Positions 1 to 7,542 of a stretch of 12,348 nt of DNA are shown piece after piece. A model generated the notes under the pieces. The model had not been told where the DNA came from and made no database searches. It worked only from the letters and a program-made list of their open reading frames with translations. The position numbers were made by a program, and so were the translations under genes. This DNA is from DATKMG01 sp035541995 (lineage in GTDB: Bacteria; Acidobacteriota; Terriglobia; Versatilivoradales; Versatilivoraceae). The first letter of the stretch is position 1. Each line of letters opens with the position of its first letter. Location of the stretch: contig DATKMG010000842.1 of assembly GCA_035541995.1 (NCBI GenBank), forward strand, positions 1-12,348, read 5' to 3'.

Positions 1-119
1 CCGTAAAGGTGTTAATTGCAGGTTACATGGGGATGATATTTTTGTGAACTTGAGGCTTCGGGTAAAGCGATGCGTTTTGCCCTTCTACCGCGATTCCGCA
101 TTCATAGTTTTCGAATCCC

Positions 120-184
120 CTGAGTTTTCTCGGTCATTCTCGACGCAAATTCTCAATCTTTCCCTTCGCTTGCGGAAAACTCAG
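120..184. repeat. 10-bp perfect inverted repeat flanking 45 nt
   Basis: The arm CTGAGTTTTC at 120-129 is repeated as its exact reverse complement GAAAACTCAG at 175-184, with 45 nt between. It lies just beyond the stop codon of the minus-strand GNAT-like gene (stop at 206-208), so it could fold in that transcript's 3' region. There is no run of U after it on the minus strand, so it is not a classic intrinsic terminator. The rest of positions 1-205 shows no convincing gene. Confidence 0.4.
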
Positions 185-205
185 CAATTGTCACTTTCCC
201 AAGAG

Positions 206-1084
206 TTAGAGAACCAACAAGTCTCCGTCCGACGCGGTGAGATGGATATTGCTGACATCCAGAGCATCCTTGCTATATATCCGTATCCGGCCCCCTTTCC
301 AGAATCCGTTTGCCGTCAACGCACTGGCCATTGATCGGCAGGTAGCTGCCGAACGAACCATCCTCGTTCCCGGCTGACGCTCGACGACGGCAACCAGTGC
401 GGCTATCGCCTGGTCCCAGTCTGCCTGATCGCCAGAGGCGACCCGGAGGTCCACGATCCGGCACAATTGACCAAATTGCATGAGGACGCCATACCCCAAC
501 GCCCGTTGCGTATTGCGAAGCACGAAGCCTCGTGGGCTTCCCACTGGGCACTTGAGCAGCGAATTGACCCACTCTGCCGTTCTCTGCGGCCACAGGCATT
601 GCACACATTCTCCGGATATGTCATTGATTCCAAACTGCTCAACCGGCTCTGCCTGTACTCTTGGCGGCAGTCCTGAGGCTCGCGTCCCCCGCACGCTATC
701 CCACACATACCGGGCCAGGCGCGGGCGGAGAATTCGGGTGTAAATGTACATACTCCCTACCACTTGCAGTCCGAGCTTCGCTTTGGCTCGGCAACTGTCG
801 GCAGTTCCACCGATGCTGATCAAGGTGTGGCCGGCGATGGCTTGCCGGTAAAGATCGCGACCCGCACCTCGCGCCGTGCTGGCCCAATCGTAGACAGTCA
901 CGGCGTCCATGCCTGGAATCGGCAGTTCCAGCGTAGTCAGTGTCGCATGCTCTGCAAGGTGAAGCCGGGCGCCCGGCCGCGATACCTTCCAATGAAAGAG
1001 TTCTTCGTTGAAACTGGTTCTGAATGCCGTTTCAAGGATGCGCAGTGCACCTATGACAGAAAGTGCCCTGCCCGGTAGACTCAT
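206..1084 (-). CDS. GNAT-like acyltransferase-family protein of an EPS locus
   Basis: Encodes about 292 residues and is soluble, with no signal peptide or membrane segment. It resembles GNAT-fold proteins found among exopolysaccharide genes. Residues 64-81 (VYDWAST, then GAGRDLYRQ) and 91-121 (IGGTADS...KLGLQVVG...YTRILRP) match the first half of that family. A second half has a strand/helix pattern around 185-235, GFWKGG at 260-265 and an HLT-x-SDGD tail at 281-288. The reading frame stays open upstream to 1333, but that extension runs through a palindromic repeat (1202-1358) and looks non-coding. I therefore start at the ATG at 1084, with AGGA about 12 nt upstream. The protein then seems short at the N-terminus compared with two-domain relatives, so a truncated 5' end is possible. 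Acyl donor and acceptor are unknown. It lies downstream of the deacetylase gene on the same strand, 416 nt away. Confidence 0.6.
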   Translation of the reverse strand: MSLPGRALSVIGALRILETAFRTSFNEELFHWKVSRPGARLHLAEHATLTTLELPIPGMDAVTVYDWASTARGAGRDLYRQAIAGHTLISIGGTADSCRAKAKLGLQVVGSMYIYTRILRPRLARYVWDSVRGTRASGLPPRVQAEPVEQFGINDISGECVQCLWPQRTAEWVNSLLKCPVGSPRGFVLRNTQRALGYGVLMQFGQLCRIVDLRVASGDQADWDQAIAALVAVVERQPGTRMVRSAATCRSMASALTANGFWKGGRIRIYSKDALDVSNIHLTASDGDLLVL

Positions 1085-1201
1085 ACCGTGTCCGTTTCCT
1101 GCGTGGTGGTAAGTGGTAGCTGGTTGGTCCAAGTTGCCGCTCGATCTGAGGCCACTGTCCTTCAGCAGCTTCGGAAGGCAATTACTGATATTCGCAGCAG
1201 A

Positions 1202-1358
1202 CTGCCCCTCCTTGGGTAAGGAGGGGCAGCCGCAGCCCCAAGCTGCGGCGGGGTGGTTCGAACAATCCGGAAAAAGCCAAGCAAGTCTCGGTCTTACGGG
1301 AACTCCCACCACCCCAGCGGCCCTGCGGGCCAAATCCCCTCCTCAGCCGAGGAGGGGA
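1202..1358. repeat. Composite palindromic REP/MITE-like element
   Basis: Four hairpins lie in near mirror order around a spacer of about 50 nt. They are: a 12-bp perfect stem (CTGCCCCTCCTT at 1202-1213 with 1218-1229, loop GGGT); a 7-bp stem CCGCAGC/GCTGCGG (1230-1236 with 1242-1248); a 5-bp stem GGCCC/GGGCC (1319-1323 with 1327-1331); and a 10-bp stem TCCCCTCCTC/GAGGAGGGGA (1335-1344 with 1349-1358). GGGGTGGT at 1250-1257 is the reverse complement of ACCACCCC at 1308-1315, so the two halves can also pair. It fills most of the 1085-1500 gap between the deacetylase and GNAT-like genes. The rest of that gap holds nothing recognisable. No transposase is nearby, so if mobile it is non-autonomous. 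Confidence 0.75.
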
Positions 1359-1500
1359 GCTTTCCTAAGATCCGGCAGTTTCGCGACAGAAACTAAATAG
1401 CTGCGGCCGTTTCCTGACTTGCTGGCTCTTGTTTCCACAAGCGATTTTTGCCCTGAACCCCCGAAGACGTGCTTATCAATATTTTCTCGTTTTCTATATG

Positions 1501-2586
1501 TCAGTATTTTATCTTCCCAACGATTGAAGGTGAGTCGAATACCAACCGCCTAAGTCGATTATGCACAAAAGGCATGAAGCCACTTACAAACACCTCCAGA
1601 TCTCTGGCATCTTCAATATTCCCGTCGACCAAAAGCCGGGGCAATGCTTCGAGGTGAAACCGATGGCCTGAGAAAAGGTTTCCCGTCCTAGACGTGGTCC
1701 CAGTCTCAAATCCGCACTGCCTTACGGCATTGAATTCCCTTGGGCCGGCTTCATTTTTCCCGCCAAAGGGATAGGAAAAATGCCTGACCGGTTTTTTGAT
1801 TTTTGATTCGATCAGTCTTCTTGATTCCACTATTTCATGCATCAGTTCCTTGACCCCGAGCTTGCTCAGCGCAACATGGTTCAAGGTATGGGCTCCGATC
1901 GTCACCAACGGATCCTGTGCCAGTTCAGCGATCTGTTCCCAGCTTAGCGCCATCTCCCTGATCTTTAAGTCCGGCCTGATGCCGTATTCTTCGAATACAG
2001 CCTGGAGCAATGAAGACAACTTCCCTTCCCCGCAAGATATAATCAATTGCCTTATCTTTAAGAACACTCCTTCTTTCAGGTGCGGGGTTGAACAGTCCAG
2101 CTCAAATCTCTGCCCCTCATATCCAAAACAGATGCGGTCGTTCTTTGAAACCAGATCGTCCAGCATGTACCACCATAAGACAGCAGTGTGCTCGGGAAAT
2201 GAAGTGGTAATGTAGATTGCGAAAGGCACTTCATATTTCTTCAACAGCGGATAGGCCAGCAGATGATTATCCGCATATCCATCATCAAAAGTGAAAACAA
2301 CAATCTTCTGCGCGCCTTTCGAATTGCTAACTAACACCTCCGGCACTTCATCTATTGCAGCGAAGCGGTAGTCATTCTTCAGGAAATAGAGTATTATCCG
2401 CTCCAGATATTGTGCAGTCACCTCCAGCACCGAATTGAACTTGATAGCCGATTTGTCTTGCTCTTGACAGACCCGGTGGAACATCAGGATACTTCCTCTT
2501 CCCGAATGCCACGGGCTCACGGCCTTATAAACTGCGCTCTTCACTATCGATTTAACCTGATAGAATCTTCTTATCCTTGAGTACAT
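1501..2586 (-). CDS. Polysaccharide deacetylase (NodB / carbohydrate esterase 4 fold)
   Basis: A 361-residue metal-dependent deacetylase that would remove N- or O-acetyl groups from a glycan. The NodB domain is intact. The catalytic-base and metal motif TFDDGY is at residues 99-104 (D101, D102). The metal histidines are in GAHTLNH at 231-237 (H233, H237), and the third motif is SYPFGG at 271-276. The N-terminal ILMFHRV (33-39) is typical of the EPS-associated members of this family. A long insert (about 135-215) separates motifs 1 and 2. No clear signal peptide is seen, so a cytoplasmic or membrane-side role is likely. The ATG at 2586 is the first in frame, with only a weak GGA about 11 nt upstream. 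It follows the FkbM gene after a 262-nt gap in which I see no feature, and is probably part of the same glycan pathway. Confidence 0.9.
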   Translation of the reverse strand: MYSRIRRFYQVKSIVKSAVYKAVSPWHSGRGSILMFHRVCQEQDKSAIKFNSVLEVTAQYLERIILYFLKNDYRFAAIDEVPEVLVSNSKGAQKIVVFTFDDGYADNHLLAYPLLKKYEVPFAIYITTSFPEHTAVLWWYMLDDLVSKNDRICFGYEGQRFELDCSTPHLKEGVFLKIRQLIISCGEGKLSSLLQAVFEEYGIRPDLKIREMALSWEQIAELAQDPLVTIGAHTLNHVALSKLGVKELMHEIVESRRLIESKIKKPVRHFSYPFGGKNEAGPREFNAVRQCGFETGTTSRTGNLFSGHRFHLEALPRLLVDGNIEDARDLEVFVSGFMPFVHNRLRRLVFDSPSIVGKIKY

Positions 2587-2848
2587 TTACAAGTATCCAA
2601 CAGGAGCAGTCCGGATTGAGGGCTGTCGATATCTTCCCTTTTCAACCGGTCAGACTGCTAGGTCCTTTCCCGAGAGTCAGCGTGGAATATTCTGTCGAGA
2701 TGTTCTCCGCACCGAGCTTGGCAGAAAAGCGCTCCGAGTCACACTTCCTTCGCAACTAGGGACGGGCAACAAGCCTCTCCTCACCTGCAGACGATTATTG
2801 CCTGTGCGATACAGTCGCTGATATAAGAACGAAATATCGAACTCGCTA

Positions 2849-3739
2849 TTATTTTTGTAAACTGGCAATTTCATGGTCTGCATGCGAGACTTTACGGCCG
2901 CTCACAGTGCCGACTGTGACGCTATGTGCCAATCGGAATTCTGACCGCCTGCAGAAAATGTGCCCCTCTTGGGCGATCACAAAGTTGTGGGTGTCGATAT
3001 CCTTTTGCGTCTCCACATGCCAAATTGAATATCCCTGAGACTGCAAGAACTCCACGACTCTGCCAATGTTCTCACGCTTGCTAGATTGATCCGCCCCATG
3101 GATTTCAATATGGAGTTGCGGGGAGTATTTCCGGAGGATCTCGGTCATGCCCAACAAAGCTGGATACTCCATGCCTTCAATGTCGATCTTAATGAAATCC
3201 GGCTTAGCTAAACCGTGGGTGGCCATTGCGTTATCCAAAGTGTCCACTTCAATGTGCAATTCTCTAAAATGGCCATCATCGATTATCTTCGATTGGATTT
3301 TTTGATCCAGGCTCCCAGTCGCGGAAAGATTCTCCCTGACCAGGAAAACCTGGTCTTGGCTTTTCTTACTCGCTATACCCAATTTCAGCGACCTCACATT
3401 ATCGACCCGGTTCAATCGAAGGTTCTCCAATAATTGAGAGTAGTTCTCCTCGTTGGGTTCAAAGACGATCACTTGGCCGGTTGGCCCGGTAGCCTTAGCA
3501 AAGGCTACGGTCAACAAGCCAATGAAGCCGCCAATGTCATAGACGGTCTTCCCTTTCAAATCAAGCGATGTCAAAAAAACCTCTTCCCCAGTGGTCCGCT
3601 GCATAAGCCTATTCCAGGAACCTGTCCCCCATTTCCGTTTGATTCTCACGGAGCCGAATCTAGTCTCGTAGATGTAATTTGCCAAGAGAGTTTGCAGGAA
3701 TGGTCGAACAGTCCTTTTCAGATTAGACGATATTGACAT
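2849..3739 (-). CDS. FkbM-family SAM-dependent methyltransferase
   Basis: A 296-residue cytoplasmic enzyme that would O-methylate a sugar of the glycan or its precursor using S-adenosylmethionine. The SAM-binding motif I is VYDIGGFIG at residues 66-74. The acidic residue that binds the ribose is E94 in VFEPNEENY, and the family signature KIDIEGME is at 184-191, followed by PALLGM. HIEIHG at 210-215 is the usual last core strand. Length is normal for the family. The ATG at 3739 has GAGATGGA a few bases upstream. It lies between the GT4 gene (168 nt upstream) and the deacetylase gene, all on one strand, which supports a role in glycan decoration. The acceptor sugar cannot be read from the sequence. 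Confidence 0.9.
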   Translation of the reverse strand: MSISSNLKRTVRPFLQTLLANYIYETRFGSVRIKRKWGTGSWNRLMQRTTGEEVFLTSLDLKGKTVYDIGGFIGLLTVAFAKATGPTGQVIVFEPNEENYSQLLENLRLNRVDNVRSLKLGIASKKSQDQVFLVRENLSATGSLDQKIQSKIIDDGHFRELHIEVDTLDNAMATHGLAKPDFIKIDIEGMEYPALLGMTEILRKYSPQLHIEIHGADQSSKRENIGRVVEFLQSQGYSIWHVETQKDIDTHNFVIAQEGHIFCRRSEFRLAHSVTVGTVSGRKVSHADHEIASLQK

Positions 3740-3774
3740 GATTCCATCTCTTTCTTGTGAGATGTGTGAACTGC

Positions 3775-3814
3775 GCGGCGCCTCTCACCTTTAAGGCTGG
3801 CCAACCTGCGCCGC
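3775..3814 (-). other. GC-rich hairpin between the GT4 and FkbM genes
   Basis: GCGGCGC at 3775-3781 and GCGCCGC at 3808-3814 form a 7-bp perfect stem around a 26-nt loop, which itself contains CCTTTAAGG (3788-3796). It sits about 40 nt upstream of the FkbM start on the transcribed strand. No U-run follows. It could be an attenuator, a processing site or chance. Confidence 0.25.
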
Positions 3815-3907
3815 CTCTTGCCAGTCAGCCCGTTGATGCAGACTGTCAAATTAAACGAAAGAACATCCGGTGAAGCTTCATAGGGAGAATCTACGGGGGC
3901 GCCATTT

Positions 3908-5107
3908 TCATTTCCGTGCCACCTCGGAATAGGTATCCTCCAGCTCCCTTACGGCAATTTCAATGGAATATTGTTCCTTAATGAATCTCCTGGCTGCGTT
4001 TCCTAATTGAGCCCGTCTTTCTCTGTTTTCAATGAGGTCCAAAACGGCTTGTGCAAAGGCCTCTTCGTCGCCCGGTGGAACCATGACGCCGTTTATTCCC
4101 GGCGTCATGATCTCGCGCAATCCGCCGACGTCGGAAACCACGATGGGCATTCCTGCCGCCATGCCTTCCCCAATCGCCTGGGATACTCCTTCAATATTGG
4201 AAGGATGAACAAGGATATCCGCCAGCGCCAGCAATTCAAAAGGTTCAGGAACAAATCCCAGGAAGCTTACTGCATGATCAATTGCTAAGACTTTGGATAG
4301 CGCTTTCAACTCCCCTTCCAACGGCCCTTCGCCCAGAATCCAGAGCCTTGCCCCGGGACACTGGGTCACGACTCTCCCGAAAATCCGCAAGAGCTGATCC
4401 TGCGCCTTTTCGGGATGAAATCTCCCCACATAAACCAGCAACGGCATGTCCGCCGAAATCCCTCTCTGCCGGCGCCTTTCTTCCCTTTCGCACGGAGAGA
4501 GCTGCCCGTTTCGCAATTCAAACCCTGAAATCAGCTTGCGCAACTCTTCCGGACGCGCGAGGCCCATTTCCACGGTTCTACGAAAGGTATAATCGCAATG
4601 AACCGTGATTTGGTCGAAAAAGCGGACGGCGATTTTGTCCAGTTGCTGCAAAAAGTTGCGCCTCCAATCCAAGTCCGACCACATGTAAAGGGTTGTGACG
4701 GTCTTCACGGGAACGATCCTGGCCACCATTGCTCCCACCATGTCCGCATACCAATTGTGAGTATGCAGAATCTGAATGTGATTTTCCCGTATCGTTCTGG
4801 CTACAGCCCTGGCGGCTTTCACAAAAGGCTTGTGGCGCCCCCAGGGAATCATGTGAATTGGCCATCCTTCGTTTCTGATGAAATCCACGAAGGGCGCCTC
4901 CGTTCCTCCTGAGTTGGCAAAACACGCCAGACGAATCGGAAAGCGGGCGGCATCGATCTTTCTCAACCATTTGACGATTCCCGTTTCCACTCCTCCCCAT
5001 CCCACCGTGTGAACCAGGTGCAACACCGTGATAGGAGATTCCATTGGGGGCAATAAACCGCTGTTTGACTTCTCCCAACGCCACACACAGGCCATGGACG
5101 TTGTCAA
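3908..5107 (-). CDS. GT4-family (GT-B) glycosyltransferase
   Basis: A 399-residue retaining glycosyltransferase that would add one sugar from a nucleotide-sugar donor to a lipid-linked glycan at the inner face of the membrane. The N-terminal acceptor domain has GGVET (38-42) and HTHNWYAD (115-122). The C-terminal donor domain has VGRFHPEKAQD (227-237), LGEGP (258-262), FLGF (282-285) and the EX7E motif E306...E314 in HPSNIEGVSQAIGEGMAAG. GGLREI follows at 328-333. The start is a TTG at 5107 preceded by AGGAGAGG at 5113-5120 with a 5-nt spacer, by far the best ribosome site. Later ATGs at 5095 and 5044 lack one. From the TTG the protein gains 21 residues before the usual family start (ESPITVLHLVHTVGWGG). 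The sugar and linkage are unknown. Confidence 0.9.
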   Translation of the reverse strand: MTTSMACVWRWEKSNSGLLPPMESPITVLHLVHTVGWGGVETGIVKWLRKIDAARFPIRLACFANSGGTEAPFVDFIRNEGWPIHMIPWGRHKPFVKAARAVARTIRENHIQILHTHNWYADMVGAMVARIVPVKTVTTLYMWSDLDWRRNFLQQLDKIAVRFFDQITVHCDYTFRRTVEMGLARPEELRKLISGFELRNGQLSPCEREERRRQRGISADMPLLVYVGRFHPEKAQDQLLRIFGRVVTQCPGARLWILGEGPLEGELKALSKVLAIDHAVSFLGFVPEPFELLALADILVHPSNIEGVSQAIGEGMAAGMPIVVSDVGGLREIMTPGINGVMVPPGDEEAFAQAVLDLIENRERRAQLGNAARRFIKEQYSIEIAVRELEDTYSEVARK

Positions 5108-5112
5108 CTTAG

Positions 5113-5120
5113 CCTCTCCT
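5113..5120 (-). promoter_or_regulatory. Shine-Dalgarno site deciding a TTG start
   Basis: AGGAGAGG on the minus strand, 5 nt before TTG at 5107. It favours the TTG over the two in-frame ATGs of the GT4 gene. The same GGAGAGG core precedes the phosphoglycosyl transferase start at 7047. Confidence 0.7.
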
Positions 5121-5179
5121 GAAAGCGATAGATGAAATCCTGCGGCCTGCGGCTGAGGATTCTAAGGAGATGGTCAAAA

Positions 5180-5197
5180 TTGAACAAAAGAGTTCAA
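5180..5197. promoter_or_regulatory. Small palindrome, possible operator
   Basis: TTGAAC and GTTCAA form a perfect 6-bp inverted repeat with a 6-nt AT-rich spacer. It lies in the 170-nt gap between the epimerase gene and the GT4 gene, about 75 nt upstream of the GT4 start. Shape and place would suit a dimeric regulator, but no convincing -35/-10 pair was found beside it. Confidence 0.25.
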
Positions 5198-5277
5198 ACG
5201 ACATAATCGTTGATCGAGGCAGGATCTTGTGGAACGCGCGTTTGTTTCCTCACTTCTTTCTTGTTTGCAGCTATAGT

Positions 5278-6279
5278 TTATCTGCCACCAGCGACCTTCT
5301 TCATGAGATATTTATCTTTCTTAGACCGTATCCCGGAAAGATGTTCCACCGTCTCCTTTAAGCCCTCCCTCAGCGAAACTTGGGGCTTCCATCCGATGGC
5401 CTCAAATGCCTCCTGATTCTCACAGTAACTCCTCATAGTTTCGGTGGGACGCATGCGCGTCAAATCCGTCTCGACACGCATCTTACTTCCCATCAACTCC
5501 ACGATGAGTAGCGCCAGATCCGCCACCGTGATTTCAAAGCCGCCACTAATGTTGATAATACGGCCACTCAGCTCCCGCCCTTTTTCCGCAATGGCCGCAT
5601 AGGCGCGTACGGCATCGTGAATGTAGAGGGGATCCCTGGTTTGACTGCCGCCATCCAGCTTTAACACGGGCTGTCCATCCAAAACCGCGTCGATAACACG
5701 ACCAATCAGGTTGATCCCCTGACCAGGACCATACACCAATGTGGGACGGACGGAAACCGAAGCAAGGTGATGGAGCCGCGTGTAAAGCTTGCAGTACTCC
5801 CAGCCCGCCACTTTGGCGATGGCATAGGAGCTGAGTGGCTGAACCGGCAAGCTCTCGCAAGTGGGGACGCCGGCATTACCGTATACTTTGCAGGAGTCTC
5901 CATAAATAAACAGCTCCCCTCCACAAGCGCGAAAGGCTTCAAGAGCATTCACGGTCGCGAGGATATTAGCCTTAATTGTTGCATGATATTGTGGCGGCCC
6001 TTCTTTGGCATCAGGGTGGGCGGCTAGGTGAAATACAATTTCAGGGGCAAATTCTTCAATCTTTCTCCTGGTGTCTTCAAGGTCCTCCAAATCACAAATA
6101 AAGAAAGAGTAGTTCCGGCTTTCGTCCATTGCCGGAATTCGTCCGATGGTGCGCGCCAGCCCCCCAACAATCGCACCCTCACGAAGCAGATGTTCCGTGA
6201 GACGGAAACCCAGGAATCCGCTGGCCCCTGTTATCAAAATCCTTTTTCCACTCAGCAGTGAATAGTGTTGGTTGCCCAT
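5278..6279 (-). CDS. NAD-dependent sugar epimerase/dehydratase (extended SDR)
   Basis: A 333-residue nucleotide-sugar modifying enzyme of the extended short-chain dehydrogenase family (GalE/RmlB-like), likely to make the activated sugar used by the neighbouring transferases. The Rossmann NAD(P) motif TGASGFLG is at residues 17-24. HLAAH (84-88) is the conserved NAD-contact strand. GDSCKVYG (127-134) holds the catalytic serine region. YAIAK (152-156) is the YxxxK dyad, followed by RPTLVYGPGQG (178-188) and RDPLYIHD (215-222). All catalytic residues are present. Substrate (UDP-hexose epimerase, 4,6-dehydratase or 4-reductase type) cannot be fixed by eye. The ATG at 6279 lies 3 nt after the stop of the phosphoglycosyl transferase gene, so the two are almost certainly co-transcribed. 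Confidence 0.88.
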   Translation of the reverse strand: MGNQHYSLLSGKRILITGASGFLGFRLTEHLLREGAIVGGLARTIGRIPAMDESRNYSFFICDLEDLEDTRRKIEEFAPEIVFHLAAHPDAKEGPPQYHATIKANILATVNALEAFRACGGELFIYGDSCKVYGNAGVPTCESLPVQPLSSYAIAKVAGWEYCKLYTRLHHLASVSVRPTLVYGPGQGINLIGRVIDAVLDGQPVLKLDGGSQTRDPLYIHDAVRAYAAIAEKGRELSGRIINISGGFEITVADLALLIVELMGSKMRVETDLTRMRPTETMRSYCENQEAFEAIGWKPQVSLREGLKETVEHLSGIRSKKDKYLMKKVAGGR

Positions 6280-6282
6280 AAG

Positions 6283-7047
6283 TCAAAATGCTCCGTCACG
6301 AACCATGATCTTATATATGGTCTTCAAGATAATCTTCATGTCGACCGCAAAAGAGCGAGTCCTAACATATTCCAAATCCAGAGCCACGGTATCAAAGTAG
6401 CTCAAACGGCCACGCCCCGAAATCTGTGCCAGACCAGTAATTCCAGGACGAACGGAAAACTTCGACAACATCTCATTCTTGTAATAGGGAAGCATTTCAG
6501 GGATCTCAGGCCGCGGTCCTACTAGCGCCATATCCCCTTTCAATACATTCCAGAAATTCGGCAATTCATCCAAAGTGCTTTTTCGCAACCAACTTCCCTG
6601 AGGCGTAACTCTAGGGTCATTTTCCACTTTGAAATACAACGAACCCAGCTCCTCCTCTGTATATCGATAGGCATACAGTTCGGGGAACCGTTGTTTTGCA
6701 TCCGCGTAGAGTGTTCGGAATTTTACGAAAGTGAAACGTCTTCCATTCAGACCGACACGCTTCTGGAAAAACAGGGCGGGTCCAGGAGTACCGATCTTAA
6801 TGACAATGGCAATCACAAGAAGAATGGGCGCCGTCAGGATCAAAACTGTTAAGGCGACAAGACTCTCCACAAACCTTACGAGAAAAGGGACTGCACTTTC
6901 GCGCCGTGGAAAGGCGCGGTGCTGTTCAAAAACCCCCGGTAAATCCATGGCCCTTTCGACGGCGCTACTGCCATAACTCCCCTCAGGAGCTACGTACCAT
7001 TTTGAAGGTCCGATTTCGCTTTTAAAAGTCTCCCTATGTCCAGTCAT
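6283..7047 (-). CDS. Monotopic phosphoglycosyl transferase (bacterial sugar transferase)
   Basis: A 254-residue membrane-associated enzyme that would transfer a phospho-sugar from a nucleotide sugar to the polyprenyl-phosphate carrier, the first membrane step of glycan assembly. A hydrophobic reentrant helix lies at about 57-83 and includes a proline (LTAPILL). KFRT is at 109-112 and the catalytic Asp-Glu pair is D160-E161 in STLDELPNFWNVL. GPRPE is at 177-181 and RPGITGLAQISGRG at 200-213. It is the short form, without the N-terminal transmembrane (WcaJ/WbaP-type) region. A polar stretch of about 50 residues precedes the helix. The frame is open to a TTG at 7086, but ATG 7047 has GGAGAGG 5 nt upstream and is preferred. 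It is the first gene of the leftward cluster. Confidence 0.92.
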   Translation of the reverse strand: MTGHRETFKSEIGPSKWYVAPEGSYGSSAVERAMDLPGVFEQHRAFPRRESAVPFLVRFVESLVALTVLILTAPILLVIAIVIKIGTPGPALFFQKRVGLNGRRFTFVKFRTLYADAKQRFPELYAYRYTEEELGSLYFKVENDPRVTPQGSWLRKSTLDELPNFWNVLKGDMALVGPRPEIPEMLPYYKNEMLSKFSVRPGITGLAQISGRGRLSYFDTVALDLEYVRTRSFAVDMKIILKTIYKIMVRDGAF

Positions 7048-7109
7048 AGAATCCTCTCCGAAGAGTTTTTTTGACGATGAATCCAACTACTGCCTGAATA
7101 CGTCAACAA
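7044..7109 (-). other. Possible 21-codon leader ORF upstream of the sugar transferase
   Basis: A very strong ribosome-site-like stretch (AAGGAGGAG, minus strand 7120-7128) lies 60-80 nt upstream of the phosphoglycosyl transferase start with no obvious gene of its own. Ten nt later is TTG at 7107-7109, which opens a 21-residue frame. That frame closes at TGA 7044-7046, overlapping the downstream ATG as ATGA. This arrangement fits a translationally coupled leader peptide, but so short a frame may be chance. Confidence 0.2.
7053..7059 (-). promoter_or_regulatory. Shine-Dalgarno site deciding the ATG at 7047
   Basis: GGAGAGG on the minus strand, 5 nt upstream of ATG 7047. It favours the 254-residue form of the phosphoglycosyl transferase over a 267-residue form from TTG 7086, which has only a weak AGG. 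Confidence 0.7.
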
Positions 7110-7542
7110 GAATCAGATACTCCTCCTTTCAAGTGAATGTCCAATACGTCTACACGATGAAGCCAAAAGGGAAAACTGCCGTATTGCGCCAGGCGAGGCG
7201 ACAGCCTGCCTTCGGTAGGATTGCGGTTCGAAACCTGGCCAAGGAAGAGGGAAGACAAAAATCGACTCTGCTTGGATCAAGGGCAAAGACCAGGCAGCCA
7301 TTCCCGATCTCACGATCCCGCTCAGTTTGTTTCCCGCTCGCTCAACCTCAACCGCTAAAGCTGGGTACTGTACCAAGACAAGGTTTAAATGCAAGAAACT
7401 CCGCGTTAATTATGTGTTAAATCATGCCGTCGGTTCTCCCAGAGAGGTCCTGGCGAAAACAGGGGCACAACCGCTCGGGGGTCAAGCCAGCCACCGGCAT
7501 GCAATTTTGCCTGGCGCGGAACTGCCCGCCGTGAAAGATGTA

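Noticed and set aside
44..334. Open frame of 96 codons on the plus strand
   Set aside because: No ribosome site, no recognisable motif, and it runs into the end of the GNAT-like gene on the other strand; it also spans the inverted repeat at 120-184.
1085..1333. N-terminal extension of the GNAT-like frame
   Set aside because: The extension is translated palindromic repeat and spacer; family-like sequence begins at about 1084.
2677..2883. 68-codon minus-strand frame between the FkbM and deacetylase genes
   Set aside because: It overlaps the end of the FkbM gene, has no ribosome site and shows no domain-like pattern.
3826..3867. Leftward promoter with a perfect TTGACA before the FkbM gene
   Set aside because: The -35 box is present on the minus strand, but no acceptable -10 lies 16-18 nt downstream (the bases read GACTGG).
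4578..5084. 168-codon frame on the minus strand inside the GT4 gene
   Set aside because: It overlaps the GT4 gene in another frame, while the GT4 frame has every family motif in order.
7225..7235. GGTTCGAAACC resembling a tRNA T-arm
   Set aside because: The flanking bases do not pair as a 5-bp T-stem and no acceptor, D or anticodon arms surround it.
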